Below, in pieces: positions 33,721 to 46,700 of a stretch of DNA of 64,000 nucleotides. The stretch covers positions 1 to 64,000 of the forward strand of contig JAPKZQ010000046.1 of NCBI GenBank assembly GCA_026393675.1. The letters run 5' to 3'. The position numbers and the translations under genes were made by a program. The stretch's first letter is position 1. Every line of letters starts with the position of its first letter. The notes under the pieces are model-generated. The model had not been told where the DNA came from and did no database searches. It saw only the letters and a program-made list of their open reading frames with translations. Source of the stretch: Acidobacteriota bacterium. GTDB taxonomy: Bacteria > Acidobacteriota > Vicinamibacteria > Vicinamibacterales > JAKQTR01.

Positions 33721-36411
33721 ATGCGCGCATCACGCCTCGCGGTTGCGATTGTTCTGGGACTGTCCCTGCTCCTGACATCGAGTTCGACGGCGAGGCTGGT
33801 TGCCTACGCCCAGCAGGCGCCGGCCATGCAGACGCCTGAGAAGTTTCTGGGCTTCCGTGTCGGCGCCGACACGAAGCTGGCCCGCTGGGACAGGATCGTG
33901 GACTACATGCGGCTGGTGGCCGCCGCCTCGGATCGCGTCCGGTTCCGCGAACTGGGCAAGACGACGCAGGGCAATCCGTTCATCGCGCTCGAGATCAGCG
34001 CCGCTGAGAACCTGAAGAAGATCGACTACTACCGCGGCCTCGAACGCCGCCTCTACTTCCGCGACGGCACGCCGACCGATGCGCAGCGTGACGAGATCTT
34101 TCAGGCCGGCAAAGCGGTCGTCGTCGTGACGTGCAACATTCACTCGACCGAGATCGGCGCGTCGCAGATGGTGCTCGATCTCGTGTACCGGTTGGCTACT
34201 GACAACTCGCCGCGCGTGCAGCACGTGCTCAACAACGTGATTCTGCTGCTGGTCCCAAGCCTCAATCCGGACGGCCAGATCATGGTGGTCGACTGGTACA
34301 ACAAGAACCTGGGCACCGAGTTCGAGCCGTCGCAGATGCCGTGGCTGTATCACCCGTACGTCGGCCACGACAACAACCGCGATATGTACATGTTCACGCA
34401 GAAAGAAAGCCAGCTGACGGCGAAGCTCCTGTGGCAGGACTGGTTCCCGGCGGTCTGGCTCGACGAGCACCAGCAGGGCGCCAACGGCGCGCGCATCTTC
34501 GTGATGCCGGCCACCGACCCCATCAACCCCAACGTGCACCCGCTTATCTATCGGTGGAATACCCTGTTCGGCCAGACGCAGGGCGCGGCGCTCGAGGCCG
34601 CCGGCAAGGACGGCATCATCTACAACGCCACCTACACGAACTTCTGGCAAGGCGCGATGGCCTGGAGTGGATGGTGGCACAACCAGGTCGGCCTGCTGAC
34701 CGAAGTGGCTTCCGTGCGCGTCGCATCGCCGACCGAGCAGCGCAGAGCCGAGATGGGGCGGCCGCCCGCTCCGACCTCTGGCGAAGGTGGCGGGCGGGGC
34801 GGCGGCGGTCGAGGAGGACAGGGCGATGCCGGTGGTGTGATGCCGCCACCGACCGACGTCATGCCGCGAACGGAGTATCCGCGACCCTGGCTTGGTGGCC
34901 GTTGGACACTCCGCGACATCGTCGACTACGAACTGATCGCGACGATGGCCACGCTCGAACTGGCGGCTGATCAGAGGGAGACGCTGCTGCGCCAGATTTA
35001 TGAGGTCAATCGCGCGACGATCGACGCCGGCAGGAAGGGCGATCCGGCCGCGATCGTGGTGACGCCATCGACGCAGCACGACCCGGCTGCCGCGTACCGC
35101 CTGGTTGGACGCCTCCAGATGGGTGGGGTCGATGTGTATCAGGCCGACGCGACGTTCAAAGCGGATGACAAGGACTACCCCGCCGGCACGTTCGTCATCC
35201 CGATGACGCAGGTGTTTGCGCGGTACGCCAAGGACATGCTCGAGAAACAGACCTACCCGGAGGTCCGCCGTGGCGGTCCCAACTCGCCGCCTGAGCCGCC
35301 CTACGACGTCACCTCGTGGTCGCTGGGGATGCTGCTCGGCGTCGACGTGACGTTCGTCAAGAAGCCGATAGGCGAAAGCGTGCGCCTGACGAAGGTGAGC
35401 GACACGCCAAAAATCGCCGGCGCGGTCACCGGCACCGGCAAGCGCTTCGTGTTCGACTACACCGGGCCGGATGCGGCCATCGCGATCAACCGGCTGTTCA
35501 AGGACGGCGCGCGTGTCAGCCTCGTACAGGCGCAGGACGCGTCGGGTCCAGTGTCGCGCGTTGAGGTCACGGGTGCCACGCCGAAGGCCATGCAGGCGAT
35601 GGCTACCTCGCTGGGCCTGCAGATTCGCGCCGACGACAAACCGTTGACGGCCGGCGCGGGCCGGTCGCTGGCGCTGAAGGCACCACGCCTCGCGATGTAC
35701 CAGCCCTGGTCGGGCAACATGGACGAGGGCTGGACGCGCTGGGTGATCGAACAGCACGAGTTCCCGTACACGTCGCTGCACAATGCCGACATCAAGGCGG
35801 GCAAGCTGCGCGAGAAATTCGACGTGATTCTCTTCGCCGATCAGCAGCCAGAGAGCATCGTCAGGGGCAACGAGGCGGCCAGCGTGCGGCCCGAGTACCG
35901 CGGCGGCATTGGTGATGAGGGGGTCAAGGCGCTGAAGGCGTTCGTGGCGCAGGGCGGCACACTCGTGATGCTCGGCAACGCCTGCGACTTCGCCATCGAT
36001 CGGTTCCCGCTGCCGGTGAAGAACCTGAAGCGGGGATTGAGCCGCGATCAGCAGTTCGCGCCGGGCACGATCATGCGCATCCAGGTCGACACCAGTCATC
36101 CGATGGGTGCCGGGATGGACGCGAGCACGTACGGCTTCTATATCAACAGCCCGTTCTTCGCGCTCACCGAGGGGTTCGCGTCACAGAAGACGTCGGTCAT
36201 CGTGCGGTACCCGAACGCGGACCTGGTCGCGTCGGGGTGGCTCAAGGGCGAGGAGTTGATGACCGGCCGGGCGGCCGTCGTGTCGGTCGATCTCGCCCCC
36301 GGGCGCATCGTCTTGTTCGGGCTGCGGCCGCAACACCGGGCCCAGACGCAGGCGACGTTCCCGCTGCTGTTTAACGCCATCTACCTGGCCGCGGCGCAGG
36401 AGGGGAAGTAG
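33721..36411 (+). CDS. Secreted M14-family zinc carboxypeptidase-like protein
   Basis: An 896-aa protein with a signal peptide at ~1-30 (ASRLAVAIVLGLSLLLTSSS...). The M14 catalytic domain (~45-390) shows the zinc pair in VTCNIHSTEIGASQ (HxxE), the substrate Asn-Pro-Asp-Gly (SLNPDGQ), HDNNRDMYMFTQ (Asn-Arg substrate site) and a further acidic motif PAVWLDEHQQG. A Gly/Arg-rich loop (GGGRGGGGRGGQG) interrupts the domain near residue 355. The C-terminal half (~400-896) looks like a glutamine-amidotransferase-like alpha/beta domain, as in other long bacterial M14 proteins. Likely extracellular peptide degradation. Confidence 0.85.
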   Translation: MRASRLAVAIVLGLSLLLTSSSTARLVAYAQQAPAMQTPEKFLGFRVGADTKLARWDRIVDYMRLVAAASDRVRFRELGKTTQGNPFIALEISAAENLKKIDYYRGLERRLYFRDGTPTDAQRDEIFQAGKAVVVVTCNIHSTEIGASQMVLDLVYRLATDNSPRVQHVLNNVILLLVPSLNPDGQIMVVDWYNKNLGTEFEPSQMPWLYHPYVGHDNNRDMYMFTQKESQLTAKLLWQDWFPAVWLDEHQQGANGARIFVMPATDPINPNVHPLIYRWNTLFGQTQGAALEAAGKDGIIYNATYTNFWQGAMAWSGWWHNQVGLLTEVASVRVASPTEQRRAEMGRPPAPTSGEGGGRGGGGRGGQGDAGGVMPPPTDVMPRTEYPRPWLGGRWTLRDIVDYELIATMATLELAADQRETLLRQIYEVNRATIDAGRKGDPAAIVVTPSTQHDPAAAYRLVGRLQMGGVDVYQADATFKADDKDYPAGTFVIPMTQVFARYAKDMLEKQTYPEVRRGGPNSPPEPPYDVTSWSLGMLLGVDVTFVKKPIGESVRLTKVSDTPKIAGAVTGTGKRFVFDYTGPDAAIAINRLFKDGARVSLVQAQDASGPVSRVEVTGATPKAMQAMATSLGLQIRADDKPLTAGAGRSLALKAPRLAMYQPWSGNMDEGWTRWVIEQHEFPYTSLHNADIKAGKLREKFDVILFADQQPESIVRGNEAASVRPEYRGGIGDEGVKALKAFVAQGGTLVMLGNACDFAIDRFPLPVKNLKRGLSRDQQFAPGTIMRIQVDTSHPMGAGMDASTYGFYINSPFFALTEGFASQKTSVIVRYPNADLVASGWLKGEELMTGRAAVVSVDLAPGRIVLFGLRPQHRAQTQATFPLLFNAIYLAAAQEGK

Positions 36412-36413
36412 TC

Positions 36414-37481
36414 CTATTCGCGCGGTTTGAAGTCGCGGATGATCTTCGAGATCGTCCGCGCCTGGCGCTTACGCTCCTGCCCGGCCCGCTCGTCCTGCTG
36501 GCTGGCCAGAAACGCCCGTTCTCTGTGCAGCTCACGGTAGCTCTCCAGCCGGCCGCCATCGAGCTGACCTGCGTCGGCGGCGGCCTTCACCGCGCACCCC
36601 GGTTCGGCGTCGTGCCGGCAATCGCGAAACCGGCACCCCCCGCCAAGCACTTCGATATCGTCAAAGGTGGCGTCCATCCCGCCGGCCCCGTCCCACAACT
36701 GCAGCTCACGCAGGCCGGGCGTGTCGATGAGCAGCGCGCCGCCCGTGACGATGATGAGTTCCCGATTCGTCGTTGTGTGACGGCCACGATGATCACTGGC
36801 GCGAACCGCTCGCGTGGGTTGCATCTGGTGCCCCACCAGGCGGTTCACCAGCGTGGACTTGCCGACGCCCGACGACCCCAGCAGCGCGATGGTCCGGCCG
36901 GCAATCAGGTAGGGGTCAAGGACGTCGAGGAGCCCGTCATCCTTCGTGCTGACAGCGTGCACCGGCGCCGTCTGCGCGACCGCCTGGACTTCCCGCACCC
37001 GGGCTTCGACATCGGCGCAGATGTCTGCCTTGTTCAGGACGACCACCGGGGAGGCGCCGCCGTCGCGTGCGGTGATCAGATACCGCTCGATGCGGCGCAG
37101 GTTGTAATCGCCGTCGAGCCCCATCATCAGAAACACCGTGTCGATGTTGGCCGCCACCACCTGCTCGGTGGTTTCGCGCCCCGCGACCTTCCGGGAGAAT
37201 TTGCTCCTGCGGGGCAGGATGACCTGAATGACGCCGCGGCGGCCCCCCGCGACCGGGGTGATGGCCACCCAGTCGCCAACCGCGGGAAACTCGTGGCGGC
37301 CGGCCGCGCGGTGGCGCAGCCCGCCCGCCACCGTCGCCAGCGACTCGCCGTCGGCGGCCTGCACCGTGTAGATGTGCTGGTGCTCGAGGGTCACGCGCGC
37401 CGCCGTGAGGCCGCGCCGGCCGTGCTCCTCGAAGTGCTGCTCGAAAGACGCGTCCCAGCCGAGATCCCGGAGATCCACCAT
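36414..37481 (-). CDS. rsgA: Ribosome small-subunit-dependent GTPase A
   Basis: I start at ATG 37481 (355 aa). An N-terminal OB fold (~30-110) precedes a circularly permuted GTPase: G4 NKAD (VVLNKADIC), G1 LLGSSGVGKSTLVNRLVG, G2 and G3 in TTTNRELIIV...LIDTPGLREL. The C-terminal zinc site has CRFRDCRHDAEPGC with Cys-x5-His-x-Cys-like spacing. RsgA releases RbfA and checks 30S maturation. It converges with the M14 gene (gap 2 bp). All key motifs are intact. Confidence 0.95.
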   Translation of the reverse strand: MVDLRDLGWDASFEQHFEEHGRRGLTAARVTLEHQHIYTVQAADGESLATVAGGLRHRAAGRHEFPAVGDWVAITPVAGGRRGVIQVILPRRSKFSRKVAGRETTEQVVAANIDTVFLMMGLDGDYNLRRIERYLITARDGGASPVVVLNKADICADVEARVREVQAVAQTAPVHAVSTKDDGLLDVLDPYLIAGRTIALLGSSGVGKSTLVNRLVGHQMQPTRAVRASDHRGRHTTTNRELIIVTGGALLIDTPGLRELQLWDGAGGMDATFDDIEVLGGGCRFRDCRHDAEPGCAVKAAADAGQLDGGRLESYRELHRERAFLASQQDERAGQERKRQARTISKIIRDFKPRE

Positions 37482-37664
37482 CGACGAGCGTAGCACAGGC
37501 GCCGGCGGACGCCGGAAAGAGGGTCAGGCGGCGGCGTGGTCAGCGACGACGTGTCCATCACGCTCGACGTGGAGTTAGTGCCCCGATTCCGAAATACGGC
37601 AACGGCAGTCGGGGCACCGCGCTCCGGAATCTGCTTCACACATGGCGGAGACGGACTGCTAGTG

Positions 37665-37670
37665 TAGAAT
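37665..37670 (+). promoter_or_regulatory. Candidate -10 box for the microprotein gene
   Basis: TAGAAT preceded by a TG dinucleotide, 54 bp upstream of the ATG at 37725. No good -35 box is present. It resembles the TAGAAT/TACAAT boxes before other genes in this window. Confidence 0.35.
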
Positions 37671-37724
37671 CGCTCTGTCAACGCCCCTGCACTGACAACA
37701 TCGTCGTCAATGGAGAAACACGTC

Positions 37725-37793
37725 ATGGCGAAATGCGGAGGATGCGGAACCGGTAAGAAGACCACTGTGAAGAAGACCGCAAAGAAGCGGTAA
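37725..37793 (+). CDS. 22-residue Cys- and Lys-rich microprotein
   Basis: The peptide is MAKCGGCGTGKKTTVKKT followed by AKKR. It has a CGGC (CxxC) motif at residues 4-7 and a basic tail resembling histone-H1-like KTxKK repeats. An SD-like GGAG lies 9 nt before the ATG, a -10 box 54 bp upstream, and a strong palindromic element directly after the stop. It could bind a metal and nucleic acid or RNA. Being so short, it may be missed by gene finders. Real translation is likely but unproven. Confidence 0.5.
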   Translation: MAKCGGCGTGKKTTVKKTAKKR

Positions 37794-37799
37794 TGCACG

Positions 37800-37863
37800 C
37801 GTAGGGGCAACCCCCCGTGGTTGCCCCTCGTCATTCGGGCGGGCACAGGGACCCGCCCCTACG
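37800..37863. repeat. 64-bp two-hairpin palindromic repeat, family Z, full copy
   Basis: Terminal inverted repeats cgtaggggc (37800-37808) and gcccctacg (37855-37863) enclose two hairpins: aggggcaacc/ggttgcccct (37803-37828) and gggcggg/cccgccc (37837-37858). It lies between convergent genes and could also end transcription, though no T-tract follows. A 27-nt segment recurs, inverted, between cysT and cysW. Confidence 0.75.
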
Positions 37864-37895
37864 GGTTCCTGCCGATTCCGAACGCCGAATCCCGT

Positions 37896-39581
37896 CTACT
37901 TTCCCATCATCTTGTCTCGGCGGGCCTTGAACTCGGTGCCGGGCTTCCACTCGGGAAACTTGTCAGCCTGCGCCACGCGGTATCCCATCACGTAGTAGAC
38001 CTGCAGATCCTGGACGGCTCCGGCCATGTCCCAGTCCGGACGCATGACGTCTGATGGCTTGTGATAATGCAGCGCGGTGTACTCGTCCTGGGCTTTGCGC
38101 GCCCAGCCTGCCGGCTTTCCGATCACGTCTTCGCCACCGCCCGCGTTGATGGCCGGCACTCCCTGTTTCGCAAACGGGAAATGATCCGAACGGAAGTAGC
38201 CGCCGTCCTCAGGCTTCGGATCGGGCACGAGGTGCCGCCCCTGCTCGGCCGCGGCGTCGCGTGCGTAGTCGTCCAGATCAGAGTTGCCCAACCCCACCAC
38301 CGTCAGGTCGCGCGTCTTGCCGTAGACGTTCAGCCCGTCCATGTTGATGGCGGCCAGCGTGCTTCGCAGCGGATAGAGCGGCGTGCGCGCGTAGTAGTCG
38401 GATCCGAGCAAACCCTGCTCTTCGGCCGTCACCGCCAGAAACAGCAGCGAACGCTTCGGGGCCACCGGCAGTTTCGCGTACGCCCGCGCGATCTCGATCA
38501 TCCCGCCGATGCCGGTCGCGTTGTCGAGCGCTCCGTGGTAGATCTTGTCGCCGTTGACGGGCGCCCCGATGCCGAAGTGGTCCCAGTGCGACGTGAAGAT
38601 GACGTACTCATCCTTGAGCCTGGGATCGCTGCCCACAATCTTGCCGGCCACATTACGCGAATCGATCGTGCGGATCGTATTGGCGATCGTCATCGAGGCG
38701 GTCACCCCGAGCGGCACCGGCCTGAAGTCGCGCGTGAGCGCCTGCTTCTTGAGCGCGGCGTAGTCCTGGCCGGCGAGCAGGCAGAGTGCCTTTGCCTGAT
38801 CGAGCGTGATCCAGCCTTCGATAGCCGCCCGCCCCAGCCCCTGGTCGGGCGTCAGCAGATCGAACTGTTCCTTGACCTTGCCCTGCACCACCGAGAACGG
38901 ATACCCCGCGGGCCCGGTCTCGTGCACGATCAGCACCGCGGCCGCTTTCTTCTCGGCCCCCATCTCGTACTTGTAGGTCCAGCGCCCGTAGTACGTCATG
39001 GCCCGTCCGCCGAAGACCTTGGGATCGAGTTTGGTCGGGTCCTTGGGGTCCGGCACTGGAGGATCGCCCACGAGCACGATCACCGTCTTGCCGGTAAGAT
39101 CCACGCCCTTGTAGTCGTCCCACCCATACTCCGGCGCCTGCACCCCGTAGCCCACGAAGACCACGTCGGATGCGTCGAGGCTGACGCGCGGCTGCACGCG
39201 CTTGGTCCACGCGACCACGTCGTCTTTGAACTTCAGCGTCTGCGTAACCGTCCCTTTCGCGAAGGTCAGCGATGTCGAGGGATCCGGGGTGATGCCGACC
39301 ATCGGCACCTTCTGGATGTAGGTGCCGTCCGGGTTGCCTGGCTTGAGGCCGACCTTCTTGAACTGGTCTTCGATGTACGCCACCGTCAGATCTTCACCAC
39401 GCGTGCCGGGTGCCCGGCCCTCGAACTGGTCGGACGACAGCACCTTGACGTGATCCAGCAGCGCCGGAACGCTGATCGACGGCGCCACGACCGGGAGCTT
39501 CGCCGCTTGAGCGAGCAGGCCTGCGCCGAACGCCGCGGCCAGCAGAACTCCGGACAGGATGAATGCGAGTCGTTTCGTCAT
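37896..39581 (-). CDS. Secreted M28-family zinc aminopeptidase with PA domain
   Basis: A 561-aa protein with a signal peptide at ~1-25 (LAFILSGVLLAAAFGAGLLA). A PA insert domain (~130-280) is followed by the M28 core with zinc ligands in FTSHWDHFG (His and Asp), NATGIGGMIEIAR, and VTAEEQGLLGSDYYA (Glu-Glu base and ligand). A distal His is in GEDVIGKP...YHKPSD. Expected to release N-terminal residues from peptides outside the cytoplasm. Start ATG 39581. A TACAAT -10 box lies 43 bp upstream. Confidence 0.88.
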   Translation of the reverse strand: MTKRLAFILSGVLLAAAFGAGLLAQAAKLPVVAPSISVPALLDHVKVLSSDQFEGRAPGTRGEDLTVAYIEDQFKKVGLKPGNPDGTYIQKVPMVGITPDPSTSLTFAKGTVTQTLKFKDDVVAWTKRVQPRVSLDASDVVFVGYGVQAPEYGWDDYKGVDLTGKTVIVLVGDPPVPDPKDPTKLDPKVFGGRAMTYYGRWTYKYEMGAEKKAAAVLIVHETGPAGYPFSVVQGKVKEQFDLLTPDQGLGRAAIEGWITLDQAKALCLLAGQDYAALKKQALTRDFRPVPLGVTASMTIANTIRTIDSRNVAGKIVGSDPRLKDEYVIFTSHWDHFGIGAPVNGDKIYHGALDNATGIGGMIEIARAYAKLPVAPKRSLLFLAVTAEEQGLLGSDYYARTPLYPLRSTLAAINMDGLNVYGKTRDLTVVGLGNSDLDDYARDAAAEQGRHLVPDPKPEDGGYFRSDHFPFAKQGVPAINAGGGEDVIGKPAGWARKAQDEYTALHYHKPSDVMRPDWDMAGAVQDLQVYYVMGYRVAQADKFPEWKPGTEFKARRDKMMGK

Positions 39582-39623
39582 GATTCCCTCAAGAAGCGAG
39601 AAGATGCGGATCGTCGGACCCGC

Positions 39624-39629
39624 ATTGTA
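39624..39629 (-). promoter_or_regulatory. Candidate -10 box of the M28 peptidase gene
   Basis: TACAAT on the minus strand, 42 bp before the ATG. The same hexamer serves the predicted promoters at 9953 and 20552. The -35 is poor. Confidence 0.35.
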
Positions 39630-39757
39630 GCCCGAATGGTCAGGCCGACGCTTTTGTGCACCTCACGCCTGAGGGCCTGGCCCGGGCCGACCCGGACCCG
39701 TCCACGCGGATGGTGCGCCCGGACCGGCTGACGCCGGCGAGTTGCTCATACCACATC

Positions 39758-39766
39758 ACATCATGT
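39758..39766. promoter_or_regulatory. Small palindrome in the sahR-like/metH leader
   Basis: acatcatgt, in an AT-rich island (39748-39780) right before the start of the ArsR-type regulator, in otherwise GC-rich DNA. It is a plausible autoregulatory operator of that regulator. Confidence 0.3.
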
Positions 39767-39778
39767 AGATTTATAGAT

Positions 39779-40747
39779 ATGATTGAGGTTGCTGCCATCT
39801 TCCGGCTGCTCGGCGAAGAGGTGCGGCTGCGCCTCCTGCGGGTGCTCTCGCGCGAGCGTCTGAACGTGACCGAATTGACCGCCGTGCTCGGCCTGGCGCA
39901 ATCCGGCGTCTCACGCCATCTCGGGCTGCTCAAGGACGCGGGCCTGGTCGACGAGGAGCCTGCCGGCGGATTTACGTACTACCGATTGAGCCAGGCCCTC
40001 GCCAGCGGACCGCTCTCCGGCCTCTGGACGCACATCGACAGCGACGCCAGCGGGATGGGCACCAGTCCGCTCGTCCGCGGAGACGAGGCGCGCCTCCAGG
40101 AAGTGCTGCGCGTGAGGCGCGAGAACTTCGACCCGCACGCCTCAGACGCCGGACTGCTCGTGCCGGGCCGGAGTTGGGCCGCCTGGGCCCGCGCGCTCGG
40201 GGCTCTGCTGCCGCCCGTTGAGGTCGCCGACCTCGCGTGCGGCGAGGGTTACCTGACGGTCGAAGCCGCCAGGTGGGCGCGCCGCGTGATCGCGATTGAT
40301 CGGGACCCGGAGGTGCTGCAGAGGGCCCGCGCCCTCGCCCGCAAACGCGGCATCACGAATGTCACCTGGAAGCGGGGCGACATCGAACGGCTGCCGATCG
40401 AGGCAGCGAGCGTCGACGTGGCGCTGCTGTCACAGGCCCTGCACCAGGCCGCTGATCCGGCCCGAGCCGTCGCGGAGGCCGTTCGGATTCTCCGGCCGGG
40501 CGGCCGCCTGCTCGTGCTCGAGCTGCGGCCTCACGACCAGATATGGGTCAAGGAGCGGCTCGGCGATCAGTGGCTCGGCTTCGCCGATGACGCCATTGCC
40601 CGCATGCTGCGGACCGCCGGGCTCGTCGATGTCAGCGTCCAGTTGGGGGCGCGCAGGGCCGGGGGCCCCTTCGCCGTCACCATCGCCAGCGGGCGCAAAC
40701 AGGAGCCTCCCCGGCGCCCGCGGCGCGCCCGGACCAGGCGCAAGTAG
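39779..40747 (+). CDS. ArsR-family regulator fused to SAM-dependent methyltransferase (SahR-like)
   Basis: I start at ATG 39779 (322 aa); the longer frame adds no domain. Residues ~1-85 are a winged helix ([20 protein letters not shown]...; [20 protein letters not shown]). Residues ~130-290 are a class I methyltransferase ([19 protein letters not shown] with the SAM-binding DxACGx[36 protein letters not shown]). The C-terminus is Arg-rich. This architecture matches SahR-type regulators, which sense S-adenosylhomocysteine and control methionine-cycle genes in some Proteobacteria. metH follows after 8 bp. The methyltransferase fold may act only as the SAH sensor. The SahR assignment is inference from architecture and neighbour. 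Confidence 0.8.
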   Translation: MIEVAAIFRLLGEEVRLRLLRVLSRERLNVTELTAVLGLAQSGVSRHLGLLKDAGLVDEEPAGGFTYYRLSQALASGPLSGLWTHIDSDASGMGTSPLVRGDEARLQEVLRVRRENFDPHASDAGLLVPGRSWAAWARALGALLPPVEVADLACGEGYLTVEAARWARRVIAIDRDPEVLQRARALARKRGITNVTWKRGDIERLPIEAASVDVALLSQALHQAADPARAVAEAVRILRPGGRLLVLELRPHDQIWVKERLGDQWLGFADDAIARMLRTAGLVDVSVQLGARRAGGPFAVTIASGRKQEPPRRPRRARTRRK

Positions 40748-40755
40748 GAGGCACC

Positions 40756-44661
<3,906 letters not shown>

Positions 44662-44683
44662 GCGGCCGCCGGGTGTGACCGCC

Positions 44684-44730
44684 TCCGCCAAGGCTACGGC
44701 GGTCCGCCGAAGCGCCTCGCGAAGGCGGAA
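44684..44730. repeat. Palindromic intergenic repeat after metH
   Basis: Two short hairpins: ccgcc/ggcgg arms at 44685-44702 and 44704-44728. It lies between convergent metH and the amidohydrolase gene. Its style resembles common CGCCAAGGC-type intergenic repeats; it may also act as a weak transcription stop. Confidence 0.5.
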
Positions 44731-44804
44731 GACCCGGCCTCCAGTTTCAAAGACGCGGCTCCGGGGTCCGTTCCCTCAGGCTCTTCCCGAATCCCCAATC
44801 CCGT

Positions 44805-46556
44805 CTATTTGCTACCCGCCCCGTACATCACCTTGCCGCCCACGACGGTGTACAGCACCTTCGCCGTGGGAATCTGATCCTCAGGGATCGTGAGGATGTC
44901 TCTGGACAGGATCGTCACGTCGCCGAGTTTGCCGACGGCGAGCGACCCCTTGATCTTCTCCTCGAACGCGGCAAAGGCGCCGTTGATTGTGTATGACTTC
45001 AGCGCCTCCATCCGCGTCATCCGCTGATCGCCGAAAAACACCGATCCGTCTTTCAATCGCCGGCTCACCGTCGCGTAGTAGTTGGCAATGGGATCGACAT
45101 CTTCGACAGGCGCATCGGTCCCGTTCGAGATGATCGCGCCCGACTTCATCAGCTTCTGCCAGACGTACGCCCCCTCCTCGGCGCGCTTTGCCCCGAGCCG
45201 CGCGAGCACATACGGCGCGTCAGAGGTGCAGTGGATGCCCTGCATCGCCGCGATGACGCCCAGTTTGCCAAACCGCTCGATATCGGCCGGATTGAGATGC
45301 TGGCTGTGCTCGTCGCGCCACCGCAGATCCTTCTTGTCGGGATTGGCCTTGAACGCCTCCTCGTAGATGTTGAGCACTTCACGGTTCGCGCGGTCGCCAA
45401 TCGCATGGATGGCGAGCTGATAGCCATTCGCGATGGCGAGCTTCGCGGTCTCGCGGACCGAGTCGACCGGCGTCGTATTCAACCCTGTATGTCCAGGCAG
45501 ATCCGCGTACGGCTCAAGAAACCACGCGCCGCGCGATCCCAGGGCACCGTCGATGGTGACCTTGATGGTGCGCAGTGTCACGTGGTTGTCCGCAAATCCA
45601 ATCGTCTTGTACTTGGCGAGGTTCTCCACCAGGCGGGCGTTGCTCTCGCGCACCATCACGTAGAGCCGGATCCCGAGCTTCCCTTCCTGGGCCACCTGTT
45701 TGAACAGGTCGATGGTCGAGAATGGTTCGCCGGCATCATGGAACGTCGTCACGCCCTTCGAGAGGCATTCCTCGGCTGCCAACTGCACGACAAGGCGGGC
45801 TTCGGCGTTCCGTTCCTGCGGCGTCATCTTGTCGCGCGCGGCACGTTCGGCCCGACCGAACAGACCCTGGGCCGTCTCTCGGAACACGCCGATCGGGTTG
45901 CCAGCCGCGTCCTTCAGAATCTCGCCGCCAGCCGGATTGGGCGTGGTCTTCGTAATGCCCGCCAGTTCCATCGCCTTGGCATTGGCGAACGTCGCGTGGC
46001 CGCTCGCATGCTCGAGCACGACCGGGTTGTTCGGCGAGACCTTGCTCAGCGATTCGTGCGTTGGGAATCCCTCAACGTTCGGCTCCGGCCGCTTCGTCCA
46101 CTTCTCCTGGTGCCAGCCCCGACCCGAGATCCACTCGCCTGGCTTGGCCTTCTTCGCCGCCTCGGCCACCATCGCCACAATCTGCTCCCAGCTCGTCGTC
46201 TTCATCAGGTTGAGCTGCAACTTGGCTTGTCCAACTCCAGTGAAGTGACCGTGGCTCTCGATGATGCCCGGCACGGCGAGCGCACCCTTGAGATCGATGA
46301 TCCTGGTCGACGCCGCGATGTATGGCTTGATGTCGGCTTCCGTGCCGACCGCCACGATTCTGTCGCCCCGAACGGCGAGCGCCTGGGCCTCTGGCCTGAC
46401 GTCGTCAACGGTCACGATCTTCCCGTTGTGAATGACCAGCGTGGCCGGCTCCACGCGCGCGGGCACCTGAGCCACCGGCCCGGCGGTCAGCGTCAGAGCG
46501 GAAAACACGACGAGCAGGGCGAATACGCGAATGGACCCGCGAATACCGATCGGCAC
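44805..46556 (-). CDS. Secreted amidohydrolase family 3 (YtcJ-like) protein
   Basis: A 583-aa protein with a signal peptide at ~1-30 (RVFALLVVFSALTLTAGPVA). It carries the amidohydrolase metal motif as VPGIIESHGHFTGVG (HxH), then GRGWHQEKW typical of YtcJ-type enzymes, LAIHAIGDRANREVLNIYEE (metal His), RDEHSQHLNPADIERF and SNGTDAPVEDVDP (late Asp). The composite beta-sandwich at both ends (TLVIHNGKIVTVDD; GKLGDVTILSRDIL) is present. Members hydrolyse amide or formamide bonds; the substrate here is unknown. Start ATG 46556, SD AAGGAGG. Confidence 0.87.
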   Translation of the reverse strand: MPIGIRGSIRVFALLVVFSALTLTAGPVAQVPARVEPATLVIHNGKIVTVDDVRPEAQALAVRGDRIVAVGTEADIKPYIAASTRIIDLKGALAVPGIIESHGHFTGVGQAKLQLNLMKTTSWEQIVAMVAEAAKKAKPGEWISGRGWHQEKWTKRPEPNVEGFPTHESLSKVSPNNPVVLEHASGHATFANAKAMELAGITKTTPNPAGGEILKDAAGNPIGVFRETAQGLFGRAERAARDKMTPQERNAEARLVVQLAAEECLSKGVTTFHDAGEPFSTIDLFKQVAQEGKLGIRLYVMVRESNARLVENLAKYKTIGFADNHVTLRTIKVTIDGALGSRGAWFLEPYADLPGHTGLNTTPVDSVRETAKLAIANGYQLAIHAIGDRANREVLNIYEEAFKANPDKKDLRWRDEHSQHLNPADIERFGKLGVIAAMQGIHCTSDAPYVLARLGAKRAEEGAYVWQKLMKSGAIISNGTDAPVEDVDPIANYYATVSRRLKDGSVFFGDQRMTRMEALKSYTINGAFAAFEEKIKGSLAVGKLGDVTILSRDILTIPEDQIPTAKVLYTVVGGKVMYGAGSK

Positions 46557-46700
46557 GACAGAACCTCCTTGCGGCGGATGGCGCCGTGTCAGTTCTAACG
46601 CAATCCAGCCGGCATCACAAGGTCAAACCGCTGGGCGGCGCCCAACCCAGACCCCTCTCCTGCATGCTACGATCAGCTGATTACTGTCCCCGGAGGATTC

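Noticed and set aside
33730-36099. 789-codon minus-strand frame inside the M14 gene
   Set aside because: Antisense shadow: the plus strand has signal peptide, zinc motifs and SD; the antisense product shows no domain.
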